A stretch of DNA of 64,000 nucleotides from Psychroserpens burtonensis DSM 12212 (lineage in GTDB: Bacteria; Bacteroidota; Bacteroidia; Flavobacteriales; Flavobacteriaceae): assembly GCF_000425305.1 (NCBI RefSeq), contig NZ_AUDE01000001.1, positions 186,001 through 250,000 on the forward strand. The letters run 5' to 3'. A program made the position numbers and the translations under genes. The notes under the pieces are model-generated. The model did no database searches and was not told the DNA's origin. It saw only the letters and a program-made list of their open reading frames with translations. This document shows, piece after piece, positions 8,002 to 16,651 of this stretch; positions within the stretch are counted from its first letter, which is position 1, and every line of letters begins with the position of its first letter.

Positions 8002-9447
8002 TTAATTTTCGTTACAATTTGTTTCAATAGTATCGCCTGAATCATATTCAAGTTTTACATAATCTGTAAATGTATTGTCTGTTGGTTTAAACATGGCTAA
8101 ACCAGCATTTTTTCTCTGGAGCATTTTAACAATACCATCCTCGTTATCCTGTATGCTACCGTTATTTGTAACATCATAATATTTCACTAATTTTGAGGTG
8201 AATTTAAACCTTTTATCTTCATTACTCAAGTTGGCATCTCCAAACGCTATAAAAGCAATTCTATCTTCTATTTGCAAAATGTATGCCGAACCTGCTTCAG
8301 TTATAACTCCATAGAAAAAATCATCAGTCACTAAACCATTTTTCATGGTAAAATACATATCATAAAGATCTTTTACAGAAAATACAGAAATCAAATCTTC
8401 ATAATGGGTATGAACAAAACCTTGAGTATTTGTATAAAAAGAATACTTAACTCCGGGATCATTAGGTGTACCAGTTGAAGGAGCATAAAGATATTTATCA
8501 TTTAAAGGCGCGACTCCAGTTTTATTGTATAATGTAACCGCTTTTTCTACATTTTCATTATCAGCAGCAGTCTTCAATTCTACCATTTTAGCTCTAAAAC
8601 CTGTGTCTGCTTTGAGTTTATTCATTTTTTCGCAAGGGGTTTTAGGTTCATTAATTAGAGGTACAGTTTCCAAAGGTTCATCCTCGTCATCGTCATCATC
8701 ATTAGAACCACCACTACCGCCACCTCCACTTCCACTTCCCGTTCCTGATCCGCCACCTCCAGTGCAGCTCCATTGAGCAACTGAAGTCCATTCACAACCT
8801 GTCCAAGCAGGTGTGCATGAAACCGTAATTCCACATTTGCAGGAGTCATCTCCTGGATCATGATTTTGAGAACCGCAGGCATTTGCTGTGCAGATGTATT
8901 CTTGATCAAAACCTATAAGTTCTGGTGTGCCATCAGCACAATTATTAGGGCCTCTTGATAAGATAGAGTTACCATTCAAATTTACTATTGTTGAACTATA
9001 ATAATCAATAACTAACTCTCCTTCAATCTCAATTCTTGGGTAAGTTACTAAGTATTGGTCTTCATCATCATTATTATGACTCATTAGAATATAGTTCAAC
9101 AAATCATTACTTTCGGTAAATCTTTTAACGACCACAGTATATTGAGTATATCCTGTTTTTTCGATAATTTGTATATTGTCTAAATTGAAATAAAAATCGT
9201 AGTCATCAGAATATTCTGTTTCTCTTGACAACACATTGCTTTGGCTAGCTAGTTGTAATTTATTATAAATTTTTGGATTAGATTTTGAAAAATGTTCAAT
9301 ATTACGAACTATGGTAACCTTTAAAGTTGATTTTGGTTCTGAATTCATAATTTCATTGTCATCTACTTTTTGGCATTGATAAAGTAAACATGAAATCCCA
9401 ATAAGTAAAATTCCAAATTTTAGATAGTTTTTAATGTTTTGTTTCAT
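8002..9447 (-). CDS. Large lipoprotein with Gly/Asp-rich linker and HTH...SxxD motif
   Basis: 481 residues. A lipoprotein signal ends LLYQC (Cys25). An N-terminal domain of about 140 residues follows, then a Cys-rich segment (CADGTPEL...CSCTPAW-type spacing, about residues 170-230). A low-complexity Gly/Ser then Asp/Glu linker separates this from a C-terminal domain with H346-T-H348 and S357-x-x-D360. That spacing is close to the JAMM/MPN motif (HxHx7-10SxxD), but I cannot find the partner Glu with confidence, so enzymatic activity is only a guess. The end, ETNCNEN, is shared with the broken paralogue at 344-2008. Followed by three DUF6705-like genes. Confidence 0.8.
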   Translation of the reverse strand: MKQNIKNYLKFGILLIGISCLLYQCQKVDDNEIMNSEPKSTLKVTIVRNIEHFSKSNPKIYNKLQLASQSNVLSRETEYSDDYDFYFNLDNIQIIEKTGYTQYTVVVKRFTESNDLLNYILMSHNNDDEDQYLVTYPRIEIEGELVIDYYSSTIVNLNGNSILSRGPNNCADGTPELIGFDQEYICTANACGSQNHDPGDDSCKCGITVSCTPAWTGCEWTSVAQWSCTGGGGSGTGSGSGGGGSGGSNDDDDDEDEPLETVPLINEPKTPCEKMNKLKADTGFRAKMVELKTAADNENVEKAVTLYNKTGVAPLNDKYLYAPSTGTPNDPGVKYSFYTNTQGFVHTHYEDLISVFSVKDLYDMYFTMKNGLVTDDFFYGVITEAGSAYILQIEDRIAFIAFGDANLSNEDKRFKFTSKLVKYYDVTNNGSIQDNEDGIVKMLQRKNAGLAMFKPTDNTFTDYVKLEYDSGDTIETNCNEN

Positions 9448-9518
9448 AAATAATTTAGTTCTTTTAATTAAACACTAAGTATTAATGTCTTAGATGCTTA
9501 AAACTAGAAAAAAAAAAA

Positions 9519-9608
9519 ATGATTCGCACAAGGTTTTAACCGCTAACTTTGTTAACAAAAAGTGAACTGCGGAAAAACCGTAATTATTTTTAAGTGTTTT
9601 CTTACAAA
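9519..9608 (-). promoter_or_regulatory. Conserved upstream element with CGG-N5-CCG dyad, second copy
   Basis: Matches 2070-2158 with only scattered differences. The dyad CGGAAAAACCG at 9570-9580 is identical and lies about 120 bases upstream of the lipoprotein start at 9447. A poly-A tract lies between element and gene. Probably the promoter/operator region of the cassette. Confidence 0.5.
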
Positions 9609-9726
9609 TCGCTTCATTTTTAAAATTCAATATAAAAGTGCCTAAACCTAATCCTGTACTCATTGGCACATATTAAAATTTTCTATCGTATTTTTACATA
9701 CATAGTATTTTAAACCAACCAACATC

Positions 9727-12700
9727 ATGAGACTTTTTACCACCCTTTTATGCCTTTTCCTCTTCGGAAATGTAACTACTTTAGAAGCTCAATCTTTTGA
9801 AGAAACACAATATGACGCACTAGAATATCGACTTCTTGGACCATTTCGTGGCGGAAGAAGTGCAGCTGTTACAGGAGTTCCTAATAAACCTAACTTGTAT
9901 TATTTCGGTGCTACAGGAGGAGGAATCTGGAAAACATTAGACGGTGGACGAAGCTGGGAAAATATTTCTGATGGATTTTTTGGCGGAAGTATCGGATCTA
10001 TTACAGTGTCTAAATCTGATCCTAATGTCTTATATGTTGGAGGAGGAGAAAAAACAGTTCGTGGAAACGTATCTTCTGGCTATGGCGTTTGGAAAAGTGT
10101 CGATGCTGGAAAAACATGGACGTCCGCAGGACTAAAAAATTCACGTCACGTGCCTAGAATTGCTGTAGATCCTACAGATCATAATGTGGTATATGCTGGT
10201 GTCCTTGGAAATATCTATAAACCAACCCAAGAACGAGGCGTATATAAGAGTACTGATGGTGGTAAAACTTGGAAAAAAACACTCTTTGCTAATGAGAATG
10301 CAGGTGTTGTTGATATGCTGATTGATCCAACAAATCCTAGAATTTTATATGCATCAACGTGGAGAATTCAAAGAACGCCTTACAGTTTAAGTTCTGGTGG
10401 CGAAGGTTCTGCATTATGGAAAAGTACTGATAAAGGGGAGACTTGGACAGAGATTTCAACTAACAAAGGATTCCCAGAAGGAACACTTGGTATTATGGGA
10501 GTTACCGTATCTCCAGTAAATAATCAACGTGTTTGGGCTATTATTGAAAATAAAGATGATGGCGGATTGTACCGCAGTGATGATGGTGGAGAGACTTGGA
10601 ATCAAGTTAATAGCGAACGTAAACTACGTCAGCGCGCTTGGTATTACACACGTTTATATGCAGACACTAAAGATGCAGATGTGGTGTACGTATTAAATGT
10701 GCGTTACCATAAAAGTACAGATGGCGGAAAATCATTCGATACTTATAATGCACCTCATGGAGATCATCACGATTTATGGATTGCTCCAGAAGATCCAAAC
10801 CGAATGATTATTGGTGATGATGGTGGTGCACAAGTGACCTATGATGGCGGTGAAACTTGGAGTACTTATCACAACCAACCCACATCACAGTTTTATCGTG
10901 TGACGACAGATAACGCATTTCCATATCGTATTTATGCTGCTCAGCAGGATAATTCAACCGTAAGAATTCCGCATAGAACCGATGGAGGCTCAATTACAGA
11001 AGACGATTGGGAACCTACAGCAGGAGGGGAATCGGCGCATATCGCCATAGATCCACAGGATAACGATATCATATATGGTGGAAGTTATGACGGGTTTCTA
11101 ACCCGAAAAAATCATAAAACGGGAACAGTTAGAGCGATTAATGTTTGGCCAGATAACCCAATGGGTCACGGTGCAGAAGGGATGAAATACCGCTTTCAGT
11201 GGAATTTTCCAATACTATTCTCTAAGCATAATCCCGATCGACTATACACCTTTTCACAACATGTTCACGTGACTGAAAATGAAGGACAATCTTGGAAAAT
11301 TATTAGCCCGGATTTAACACGAAATGATCCAGAGAAGTTAAAATCTTCAGGAGGTCCAATCACTCAAGACAATACCTCTGTAGAGTATTACTGTACTATT
11401 TTTGCAGCTCAAGAATCACCAATTACAGAAGGGTTACTGTGGGTTGGTAGTGATGATGGTTTAATTCATGTCACTAAAGATGGTGGTCAAAACTGGGAAA
11501 ATGTGACGCCTAAAGGCATGCCAGAATGGATGATGATTAATAGTATAGAGCCTAGTGCTTTTGATGCTGGAACTTGTTATGTAGCGGGAACAAAATACAA
11601 AACAGGTGATTTTGCACCTTACTTATATAAAACAACAGACTACGGGAAATCTTGGAACAAAATTACAGACGGTATCAATCCAGAGCATTTTACAAGAGTT
11701 CTAAGAGAAGATCCAAAACAAAAAGGGTTGTTGTATGCAGGAACCGAAACAGGAATGTATGTCTCTTTTAATGATGGTAAGAACTGGAAACCGTTTCAGT
11801 TAAATTTGCCTATTGTTCCAATTACAGATTTGGCTATTAAAGACAATAATTTAATTGTGGCAACTCAAGGACGAAGTCTTTGGATGATCGATGATTTAAC
11901 AGTCATTCATCAGTTATATGGAGAAGCTACTTCCGAAGAATATAAAATTTTCAAACCAAAGAATACTTATAGAATGGGAGGTGGAAGCAGAACTGGTAGT
12001 AAAACGTCTGGAACTAATCATCCTAATGGAGTCATGACTTATTTTAATTTGAAAAATTATGATGAAAAAAATGATGAGGTTGCTTTAACGTATTTTGACG
12101 CTAAAGGCGACACAATAAAAACGTTTTCTACGAAGAAGACAAAGGAAGATAAGCTTGAGGTCAAAAAAGGAATGAATCAATTTGTTTGGGACATGACCTA
12201 TGATGGTGCTGAAAAACTGGACGGTATGATTTTATGGTGGGCCAGTTTAGATGGGCCACAAGCCATTCCTGGCAGCTATAAAGTGCATTTGAACGTTAAG
12301 AAAAAAGACACGACTGTCACATCGAACGGAGTTGAGGTGCAGCAGGTTTTTACTATCCTTGCAGATCCAAGAGCAGAAAGTACACAGTTAGATATGCAGA
12401 AACAATTTGATTTTATTTCAGATGTCAATACAACTATGGATGATGCGCACAAGTCTATTAAAAAGATTAGAAAAATTAAAACCCAATTGACTGCTTTTGA
12501 AACACAATACAAGGATAATGAAACGGTAAAAGCCCTTTTAGAAAAGTCAAAAGTACTAAAGGAGCAATTTACTAAAATTGAAGAAGCACTTTATCAAACT
12601 CAAAATAGGAGTGGTCAAGACCCGTTAAATTTTCCAATACGACTCACTAATAAATTAGGGCATTTAAATTCATTAGTTGGAATGGGAGATTTTGCTCCAA

Positions 12701-12849
12701 CCGATCAGGATATTATAGTTAAAAATGAGCTTAGTGCTCAAATAAAAACGCAGTTAGATGCTTTTAATCAATTAGTAAGTGATGAGATAACCGCCTTTAA
12801 TTCTGCGTTTAATGCTAAACAACTGAATTACTTATTTGTTCAAGATTAA
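9727..12849 (+). CDS. Secreted sortilin-like BNR/beta-propeller protein
   Basis: 1040 residues with a signal peptide ending at about Gln22 (FLFGNVTTLEAQ). The body carries many BNR/sortilin repeats with the Asp-box pattern S-x-D-x-G-x-x-W: TLDGGRSWENI, STDGGKTWKKT, SDDGGETWNQV, TKDGGQNWENV and others across residues 60-690. A segment of about 180 residues with beta-sandwich character follows, then a helical C-terminus (KKIRKIKTQLTAFETQY). Such VPS10-like propellers are common exported proteins of Bacteroidota, often annotated as glycosyl hydrolase without proof; no sialidase catalytic set is evident. Monocistronic. Confidence 0.88.
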   Translation: MRLFTTLLCLFLFGNVTTLEAQSFEETQYDALEYRLLGPFRGGRSAAVTGVPNKPNLYYFGATGGGIWKTLDGGRSWENISDGFFGGSIGSITVSKSDPNVLYVGGGEKTVRGNVSSGYGVWKSVDAGKTWTSAGLKNSRHVPRIAVDPTDHNVVYAGVLGNIYKPTQERGVYKSTDGGKTWKKTLFANENAGVVDMLIDPTNPRILYASTWRIQRTPYSLSSGGEGSALWKSTDKGETWTEISTNKGFPEGTLGIMGVTVSPVNNQRVWAIIENKDDGGLYRSDDGGETWNQVNSERKLRQRAWYYTRLYADTKDADVVYVLNVRYHKSTDGGKSFDTYNAPHGDHHDLWIAPEDPNRMIIGDDGGAQVTYDGGETWSTYHNQPTSQFYRVTTDNAFPYRIYAAQQDNSTVRIPHRTDGGSITEDDWEPTAGGESAHIAIDPQDNDIIYGGSYDGFLTRKNHKTGTVRAINVWPDNPMGHGAEGMKYRFQWNFPILFSKHNPDRLYTFSQHVHVTENEGQSWKIISPDLTRNDPEKLKSSGGPITQDNTSVEYYCTIFAAQESPITEGLLWVGSDDGLIHVTKDGGQNWENVTPKGMPEWMMINSIEPSAFDAGTCYVAGTKYKTGDFAPYLYKTTDYGKSWNKITDGINPEHFTRVLREDPKQKGLLYAGTETGMYVSFNDGKNWKPFQLNLPIVPITDLAIKDNNLIVATQGRSLWMIDDLTVIHQLYGEATSEEYKIFKPKNTYRMGGGSRTGSKTSGTNHPNGVMTYFNLKNYDEKNDEVALTYFDAKGDTIKTFSTKKTKEDKLEVKKGMNQFVWDMTYDGAEKLDGMILWWASLDGPQAIPGSYKVHLNVKKKDTTVTSNGVEVQQVFTILADPRAESTQLDMQKQFDFISDVNTTMDDAHKSIKKIRKIKTQLTAFETQYKDNETVKALLEKSKVLKEQFTKIEEALYQTQNRSGQDPLNFPIRLTNKLGHLNSLVGMGDFAPTDQDIIVKNELSAQIKTQLDAFNQLVSDEITAFNSAFNAKQLNYLFVQD

Positions 12850-12902
12850 TAGGTTTTTGACATCATTCGAATTGTAGACCTATTCAAATTACTGTTGACT
12901 TT

Positions 12903-12926
12903 TCACTTCGAGCGGAGTCGAGAAGC
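12903..12926 (+). repeat. Left inverted repeat, GIY-YIG unit A
   Basis: Begins TCACTTCGAGCGGAGTCGAG. Each arm can itself form an imperfect hairpin (TCGA near one end pairs with TCGA across a CTCCGC loop), as REP sequences do. Confidence 0.8.
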
Positions 12927-12941
12927 AACAAAAAGACAACT

Positions 12942-13256
12942 ATGAAATTCTATTACGTTTACATGCTAAAATGTTCTGACGATTCCATTTATACGGGAAT
13001 GACAAATAGTATTAATAGACGTTTAGAAGAACATAGAATGGGATTAAATCCAGATTGTTATACTTTTAGAAAACGACCTTTACACTTAATTTATCATCAA
13101 GAATTCATGCAGTTTAATCAAGCTGAGTATTATGAGAAGAAAATCAAGAAATGGAGTCAAGGCGAAAAGCTAGCTTTGGCAAATAAAGATTTTGAATTAT
13201 TAAAAGATTTGTCTGTTTGTAGCAATAAATCTCATTCAGATAATTATAAAAAATAA
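12942..13256 (+). CDS. Small GIY-YIG family endonuclease (unit A)
   Basis: 104 residues, a stand-alone URI/YhbQ-type GIY-YIG domain. The signature is YVYMLKCSDDSIYTGMTN, followed by the active-site Arg in NRRLEEH and a Glu-bearing helix (AEYYEKKIKKW). These small nucleases cut one DNA strand in UvrC and homing enzymes; the role of the single-domain forms is not established. Flanking inverted repeats touch both ends of the gene, and the stop codon abuts the right repeat. It lies between a BNR protein and hemJ with no functional link to either. Confidence 0.92.
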   Translation: MKFYYVYMLKCSDDSIYTGMTNSINRRLEEHRMGLNPDCYTFRKRPLHLIYHQEFMQFNQAEYYEKKIKKWSQGEKLALANKDFELLKDLSVCSNKSHSDNYKK

Positions 13257-13280
13257 GCTTCTCGACTCCGCTCGAAGTGA
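13257..13280 (+). repeat. Right inverted repeat, GIY-YIG unit A
   Basis: Exact reverse complement of 12903-12926, starting directly after the TAA of the nuclease gene. It may also act as the gene's transcription terminator. Confidence 0.8.
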
Positions 13281-13351
13281 CAGTAACTTTTAAATTAAGT
13301 TTTCTCGGTTCTGTCAAGCAAAGTCTAGAAACAAAATAATATAAGTTTTAA

Positions 13352-13900
13352 ATGGAATACTACAATTACATAAAAGCCTTACATCTCATTTTTATAGTCA
13401 CGTGGTTTGCAGGTTTATTTTATATCCCGAGACTATTTGTGTATCAAATTGAAGCGTTTCATAAACCCTCTCCAGACAAGGAGATTTTAGGAAAGCAACT
13501 CAAGTTAATGACAAAGCGCCTATGGAACATCATCACTTGGCCATCAGCAATTTTAGCGACTCTTTTTGCAATAGGGTTGATTGTTTTACAACCTATTTGG
13601 TTAGAGCAATCATGGATGCAAGTGAAGTTAGGTTTTGTTGTCCTATTGATATTGTATCATTTAAAAACACATCAATATTATACACAATTGCAAAAGGACG
13701 ACGTTAGAAAAACGTCAAACTTTATGCGTCTTTGGAACGAAGGTGCTACTTTTATTTTATTCGCAGTGGTATTTCTAGTTATTCTAAAAAGTGCCATTAA
13801 TTGGATATTTGGTGTTGTTGGTATTCTAATTTTAGGTGTTTTACTCATGCTAGGGTTTAAAATCTATAAAAAGATAAGAAGTAAAAATCCAGAGGCGTAA
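13352..13900 (+). CDS. hemJ: Protoporphyrinogen IX oxidase HemJ
   Basis: 182 residues with four or five membrane helices. The N-terminus has the HemJ signature: conserved His in KALHLIFIVTWFAGLFYIPR, followed by LFVY. A later QVKLGFVVLLILYH segment carries the conserved Lys-containing helix. HemJ oxidises protoporphyrinogen IX to protoporphyrin IX, the substrate of ferrochelatase. The C-terminus has an extra helix and a basic tail. Stands alone, 95 bases downstream of the GIY-YIG unit. Older annotations call this family UPF0093 or CopD-like. Confidence 0.88.
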   Translation: MEYYNYIKALHLIFIVTWFAGLFYIPRLFVYQIEAFHKPSPDKEILGKQLKLMTKRLWNIITWPSAILATLFAIGLIVLQPIWLEQSWMQVKLGFVVLLILYHLKTHQYYTQLQKDDVRKTSNFMRLWNEGATFILFAVVFLVILKSAINWIFGVVGILILGVLLMLGFKIYKKIRSKNPEA

Positions 13901-14069
13901 TGTTTTCAAATTCTAAAGTAGAAAATATCAGATTTTAGATCTCCAATTAGGTTCTATATTTTGATTTTTTTTTAAATTGGATAACACGCAAAATGCCTTT
14001 GGTTTAATTATTGTTACGTGTATTGAAACGTGTTTTTAATAATAGGTACCCGTTTTTACGAGCATTTCT

Positions 14070-15524
14070 ATGAAGTTAAATAAACTGTCTTTACGAGTCC
14101 GTATTTTCTTTGCCATGATATTGTTGGTGATTATTGCATCTGTATTAATTGCAGGTGTGACCATTTATCAATACAATGAAGAGGCAAGAGATTACCACAA
14201 AGAACGATTAGAGCGAAAGGAAACAGCTATAATTAGTGACATTAACTATGTTATTAGAGAAACAACGTATCCTATAGAAACTGAGAAAGTACCGCTTATT
14301 TTTAAGGATGAAATCTATCGTATTGACGCTATTCACGGTTTACGAGTCCTTTTATATGATTTAGATGGTACACTTTTAAAATCATCAAAAGCCAGTATTA
14401 CAAGAGACTCTGTTGTGAGTTGTATTGATGTTGATATTTTAAATGAAATTTCAAATAGTGCAGATCATAGATTTGTGGTAAATAATGAAAAAAATGGCGA
14501 AACGTTTCAGTCCTCATATACTTATATTTTTGATATAAGATCTAAACCGCTAGCAATATTAAATCTACCCTATTTAGAGAATGATGATTTTCTAAATAAA
14601 GAGCTTAATGAGTTTTTAGAGCGTTTGGCTTATGCCTATGTTTTTATGCTATTAATTGCTATTCTATTAGCGTTATTGTTGTCAAAATATATTACTAGAA
14701 CGCTCAAGACTATTTCAGATAAAATTAATGAAACACGTTTAGAAAAGCGAAATAAAAGAATAGACATCTCCTCTTCAAGTGAAGAGATTTCAACTTTAGT
14801 CAACTCTTATAATAGTATGATTGATGAACTCGAGGAAAGTGCTGTGAAACTGGCAACTAATGAAAGAGAGCAAGCGTGGAGAGAAATGGCGAAGCAGGTC
14901 GCGCATGAAATCAAAAATCCATTAACACCAATGCGATTGAGCGTTCAAAGTTTTCAAAGAAAATTTGACCCTGAGGATGAACATATTCATCAAAAAGTAG
15001 ACGAGTATAGCCAGACATTGATTCAGCAAATTGATACGATGAGTTCTATTGCCTCTGCATTTTCAAATTTTGCTAAAATGCCAGCGCAACAAAACGAGAC
15101 ACTAAATGTAGTCAATATCGTTAAGTTAGGTCTAGATATTTTTAGTGAAGATTATATTGTGTTTTCTTCAGAAGAAGATGAGATCATGGTAAATTTTGAT
15201 CGTACACAGTTAATTCGTGTGGTTACTAATTTGGTTAAAAATGGGATTCAGGCAATTCCTGATGATAGGGAAATTCCAAGAATTGAAGTCAAGGTAATTT
15301 CCGAAGACCAGACTGTTAAAGTTACGGTAGCTGATAATGGAGTGGGAATTTCCGAAGAGAATAAAATTAAAATATTTGAACCTAAATTCACAACCAAAAC
15401 TAGCGGAATGGGATTAGGTTTGGCTATGGTAAAAAATATCGTTGAAACTTACAAAGGAAATATTACCTTTACTTCTCAACTAGGTATTGGAACCACTTTT
15501 ACGGTTACATTTCCAAAGAAATAA
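14070..15524 (+). CDS. Membrane sensor histidine kinase, NtrY-like
   Basis: 484 residues. Transmembrane helix at about 13-33, an extracytoplasmic sensor of about 150 residues, a second helix near 188-208, a HAMP-like linker (ISDKINETRLEKRNKRIDIS), then the dimerisation domain with the H-box EMAKQVAHEIKNPLTPMRLS (His279). The HATPase_c domain has the N-box (NLVKNGIQAIP), DNGVGI, and GMGLGLAMVKNI. Type of H-box and layout match NtrY kinases. No response regulator lies next to it in the window, so the partner is unknown. Confidence 0.9.
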   Translation: MKLNKLSLRVRIFFAMILLVIIASVLIAGVTIYQYNEEARDYHKERLERKETAIISDINYVIRETTYPIETEKVPLIFKDEIYRIDAIHGLRVLLYDLDGTLLKSSKASITRDSVVSCIDVDILNEISNSADHRFVVNNEKNGETFQSSYTYIFDIRSKPLAILNLPYLENDDFLNKELNEFLERLAYAYVFMLLIAILLALLLSKYITRTLKTISDKINETRLEKRNKRIDISSSSEEISTLVNSYNSMIDELEESAVKLATNEREQAWREMAKQVAHEIKNPLTPMRLSVQSFQRKFDPEDEHIHQKVDEYSQTLIQQIDTMSSIASAFSNFAKMPAQQNETLNVVNIVKLGLDIFSEDYIVFSSEEDEIMVNFDRTQLIRVVTNLVKNGIQAIPDDREIPRIEVKVISEDQTVKVTVADNGVGISEENKIKIFEPKFTTKTSGMGLGLAMVKNIVETYKGNITFTSQLGIGTTFTVTFPKK

Positions 15525-15527
15525 CTA

Positions 15528-15638
15528 ATTCCTGCGATAGCAGGAATCTCTTAGCAAAGCGTGAACAGCCATAAATTGAGCACTAAATTTCACAAATGTG
15601 CTTATAAATATTAACAAGATTCCTGATTTCTCGGGAAC
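15528..15638. repeat. Pair of REP-like hairpins facing each other
   Basis: 15528-15547 is a perfect 8-bp hairpin (ATTCCTGC/GCAGGAAT). 15618-15638 forms a second, imperfect hairpin (TTCCTGA/TCGGGAA). The first ends GGAATCT and the second begins AGATTCC, so the two are inverted about a 70-base spacer, like a BIME. Same inward GAATCT/AGATTC ends as the repeats near 28.3-33.4 kb. Confidence 0.5.
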
Positions 15639-15653
15639 GAAAATAATTTTTTG

Positions 15654-16436
15654 ATGAATTACGATACTATTTTAAGTACTACAAATAACGGGATTACTAC
15701 AATTACAGTGAATCGACCAAATAAACTGAACGCGCTCAATAAAGCCACTATTGGAGAGCTTCATGGCGCTTTTAAAGCAGCTGGTAAGGATAAAGACACT
15801 AAAGTAATTATTATCACAGGTAGTGGTGAAAAGGCTTTTGTGGCAGGTGCAGATATTAGTGAATTTGCAGATTTTGATGTTAAAAATGCAGAGAAATTAG
15901 CAGCAGAAGGTCAAAAGATGCTGTTTGATTATATTGAAAACTTATCAACTCCAGTTATTGCAGCGGTAAACGGTTTTGCACTTGGAGGCGGTTTAGAATT
16001 AGCGATGGCTTGTCATTTTAGAGTCGCAAGTACTAATGCAAAAATGGGGCTTCCTGAGGTTTCTCTGGGAGTCATTCCTGGTTATGGTGGTACACAACGA
16101 TTACCACAGTTAGTAGGTAAGGGTCGAGCTATGGAAATGGTAATGACTGCTGGAATGATTGATGCTGATAAAGCTCTAGAATATGGACTCGTTAACCATG
16201 TAACACCTCAAGAAGAGCTTATTGCTTTAGCCGAAAAAATTGCGGGTAAAATAATGCGAAATTCTTCTGTAGCTATTAAAGGCGCAATCAAAGCTATCAA
16301 TGCTAACTATAAAGATGGTATTGACGGTTACAATACCGAAATCAAACAATTTGGGAAATGTTTTGGTACCGAAGATTTTAAGGAAGGCACTACTGCTTTT
16401 TTGGAGAAGCGTAAGGCTGAGTTTCCTGGGAAGTAA
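15654..16436 (+). CDS. Enoyl-CoA hydratase/crotonase family protein
   Basis: 260 residues from the ATG at 15654; a TTG one codon upstream is less likely. Crotonase features: NRPNKLNALN near the start, the oxyanion-hole strands GEKAFVAGADISEF and NGFALGGGLELAMACHFR. Both catalytic glutamates fall at expected places: GGGLELAMAC and GLPEVSLGVIPGYGGTQRLP. Probably hydrates 2-enoyl-CoA in fatty-acid or amino-acid breakdown; the family is broad, so the substrate is uncertain. Single gene downstream of the kinase and the hairpin pair. Confidence 0.93.
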   Translation: MNYDTILSTTNNGITTITVNRPNKLNALNKATIGELHGAFKAAGKDKDTKVIIITGSGEKAFVAGADISEFADFDVKNAEKLAAEGQKMLFDYIENLSTPVIAAVNGFALGGGLELAMACHFRVASTNAKMGLPEVSLGVIPGYGGTQRLPQLVGKGRAMEMVMTAGMIDADKALEYGLVNHVTPQEELIALAEKIAGKIMRNSSVAIKGAIKAINANYKDGIDGYNTEIKQFGKCFGTEDFKEGTTAFLEKRKAEFPGK

Positions 16437-16543
16437 TTGAATGTATTTATTTTCAATGTGTGTAATCTATTTCGTGTTATGCGTTCTGCTAGTTCCGAAG
16501 AGATAATATGGATACAGTAGCTCATTAAATAACAATAAAACAC

Positions 16544-16570
16544 AAAAAAGCCACTATTTTCATAGTGGCT
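16544..16570 (-). terminator. Terminator after tRNA-Asn
   Basis: 8-bp stem AGCCACTA/TAGTGGCT with six T on the minus strand, 8 bases past the tRNA 3' end. May also stop transcription from the crotonase gene. The remaining gene-free DNA up to 16830 is A/T-rich with no further feature seen. Confidence 0.75.
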
Positions 16571-16577
16571 TTGTATG

Positions 16578-16651
16578 CTCCTCTTCTAAGACTCGAACTT
16601 AGGACCCTCTGATTAACAGTCAGATGCTCTAACCAACTGAGCTAAAGAGGA
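16578..16651 (-). tRNA. tRNA-Asn (GTT)
   Basis: 74 bases that fold as a full cloverleaf: acceptor TCCTCTT/AAGAGGA, D-arm GCTCAGTTGGTTAGAGC, anticodon arm TCTGACTGTTAATCAGA with anticodon GTT, T-arm CTAAGTTCGAGTCTTAG, discriminator G. CCA is not encoded. Transcribed on the minus strand and followed by its own terminator. Confidence 0.96.

Larger units (their letters stand above)
12903..13280 (+). mobile_element. GIY-YIG gene enclosed by perfect 24-bp inverted repeats
   Basis: The 24 bases at 12903-12926 are exactly the reverse complement of 13257-13280. Between them lies a single GIY-YIG nuclease gene. The left repeat ends 15 bases before the ATG; the right one begins at the base after the stop codon. 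The compact layout looks like a minimal transposable or REP-type unit. No target-site duplication is obvious to me. Movement is inferred, not shown. Confidence 0.5.

Noticed and set aside
8655-8909. Frames opposite or beside the Gly/Asp linker of the large lipoproteins
   Set aside because: Low-complexity shadows of the GGSG and DDDDE codons.
9944-10993. Overlapping short frames inside the BNR protein gene (both strands)
   Set aside because: They shadow the Gly-Trp-rich repeats of the main frame, with no start context or recognisable product.
12903-13280. Unit A as a classical insertion sequence
   Set aside because: No transposase of a known IS family and no obvious target duplication; the only gene is a GIY-YIG domain, so it is reported as a separate hypothesis.
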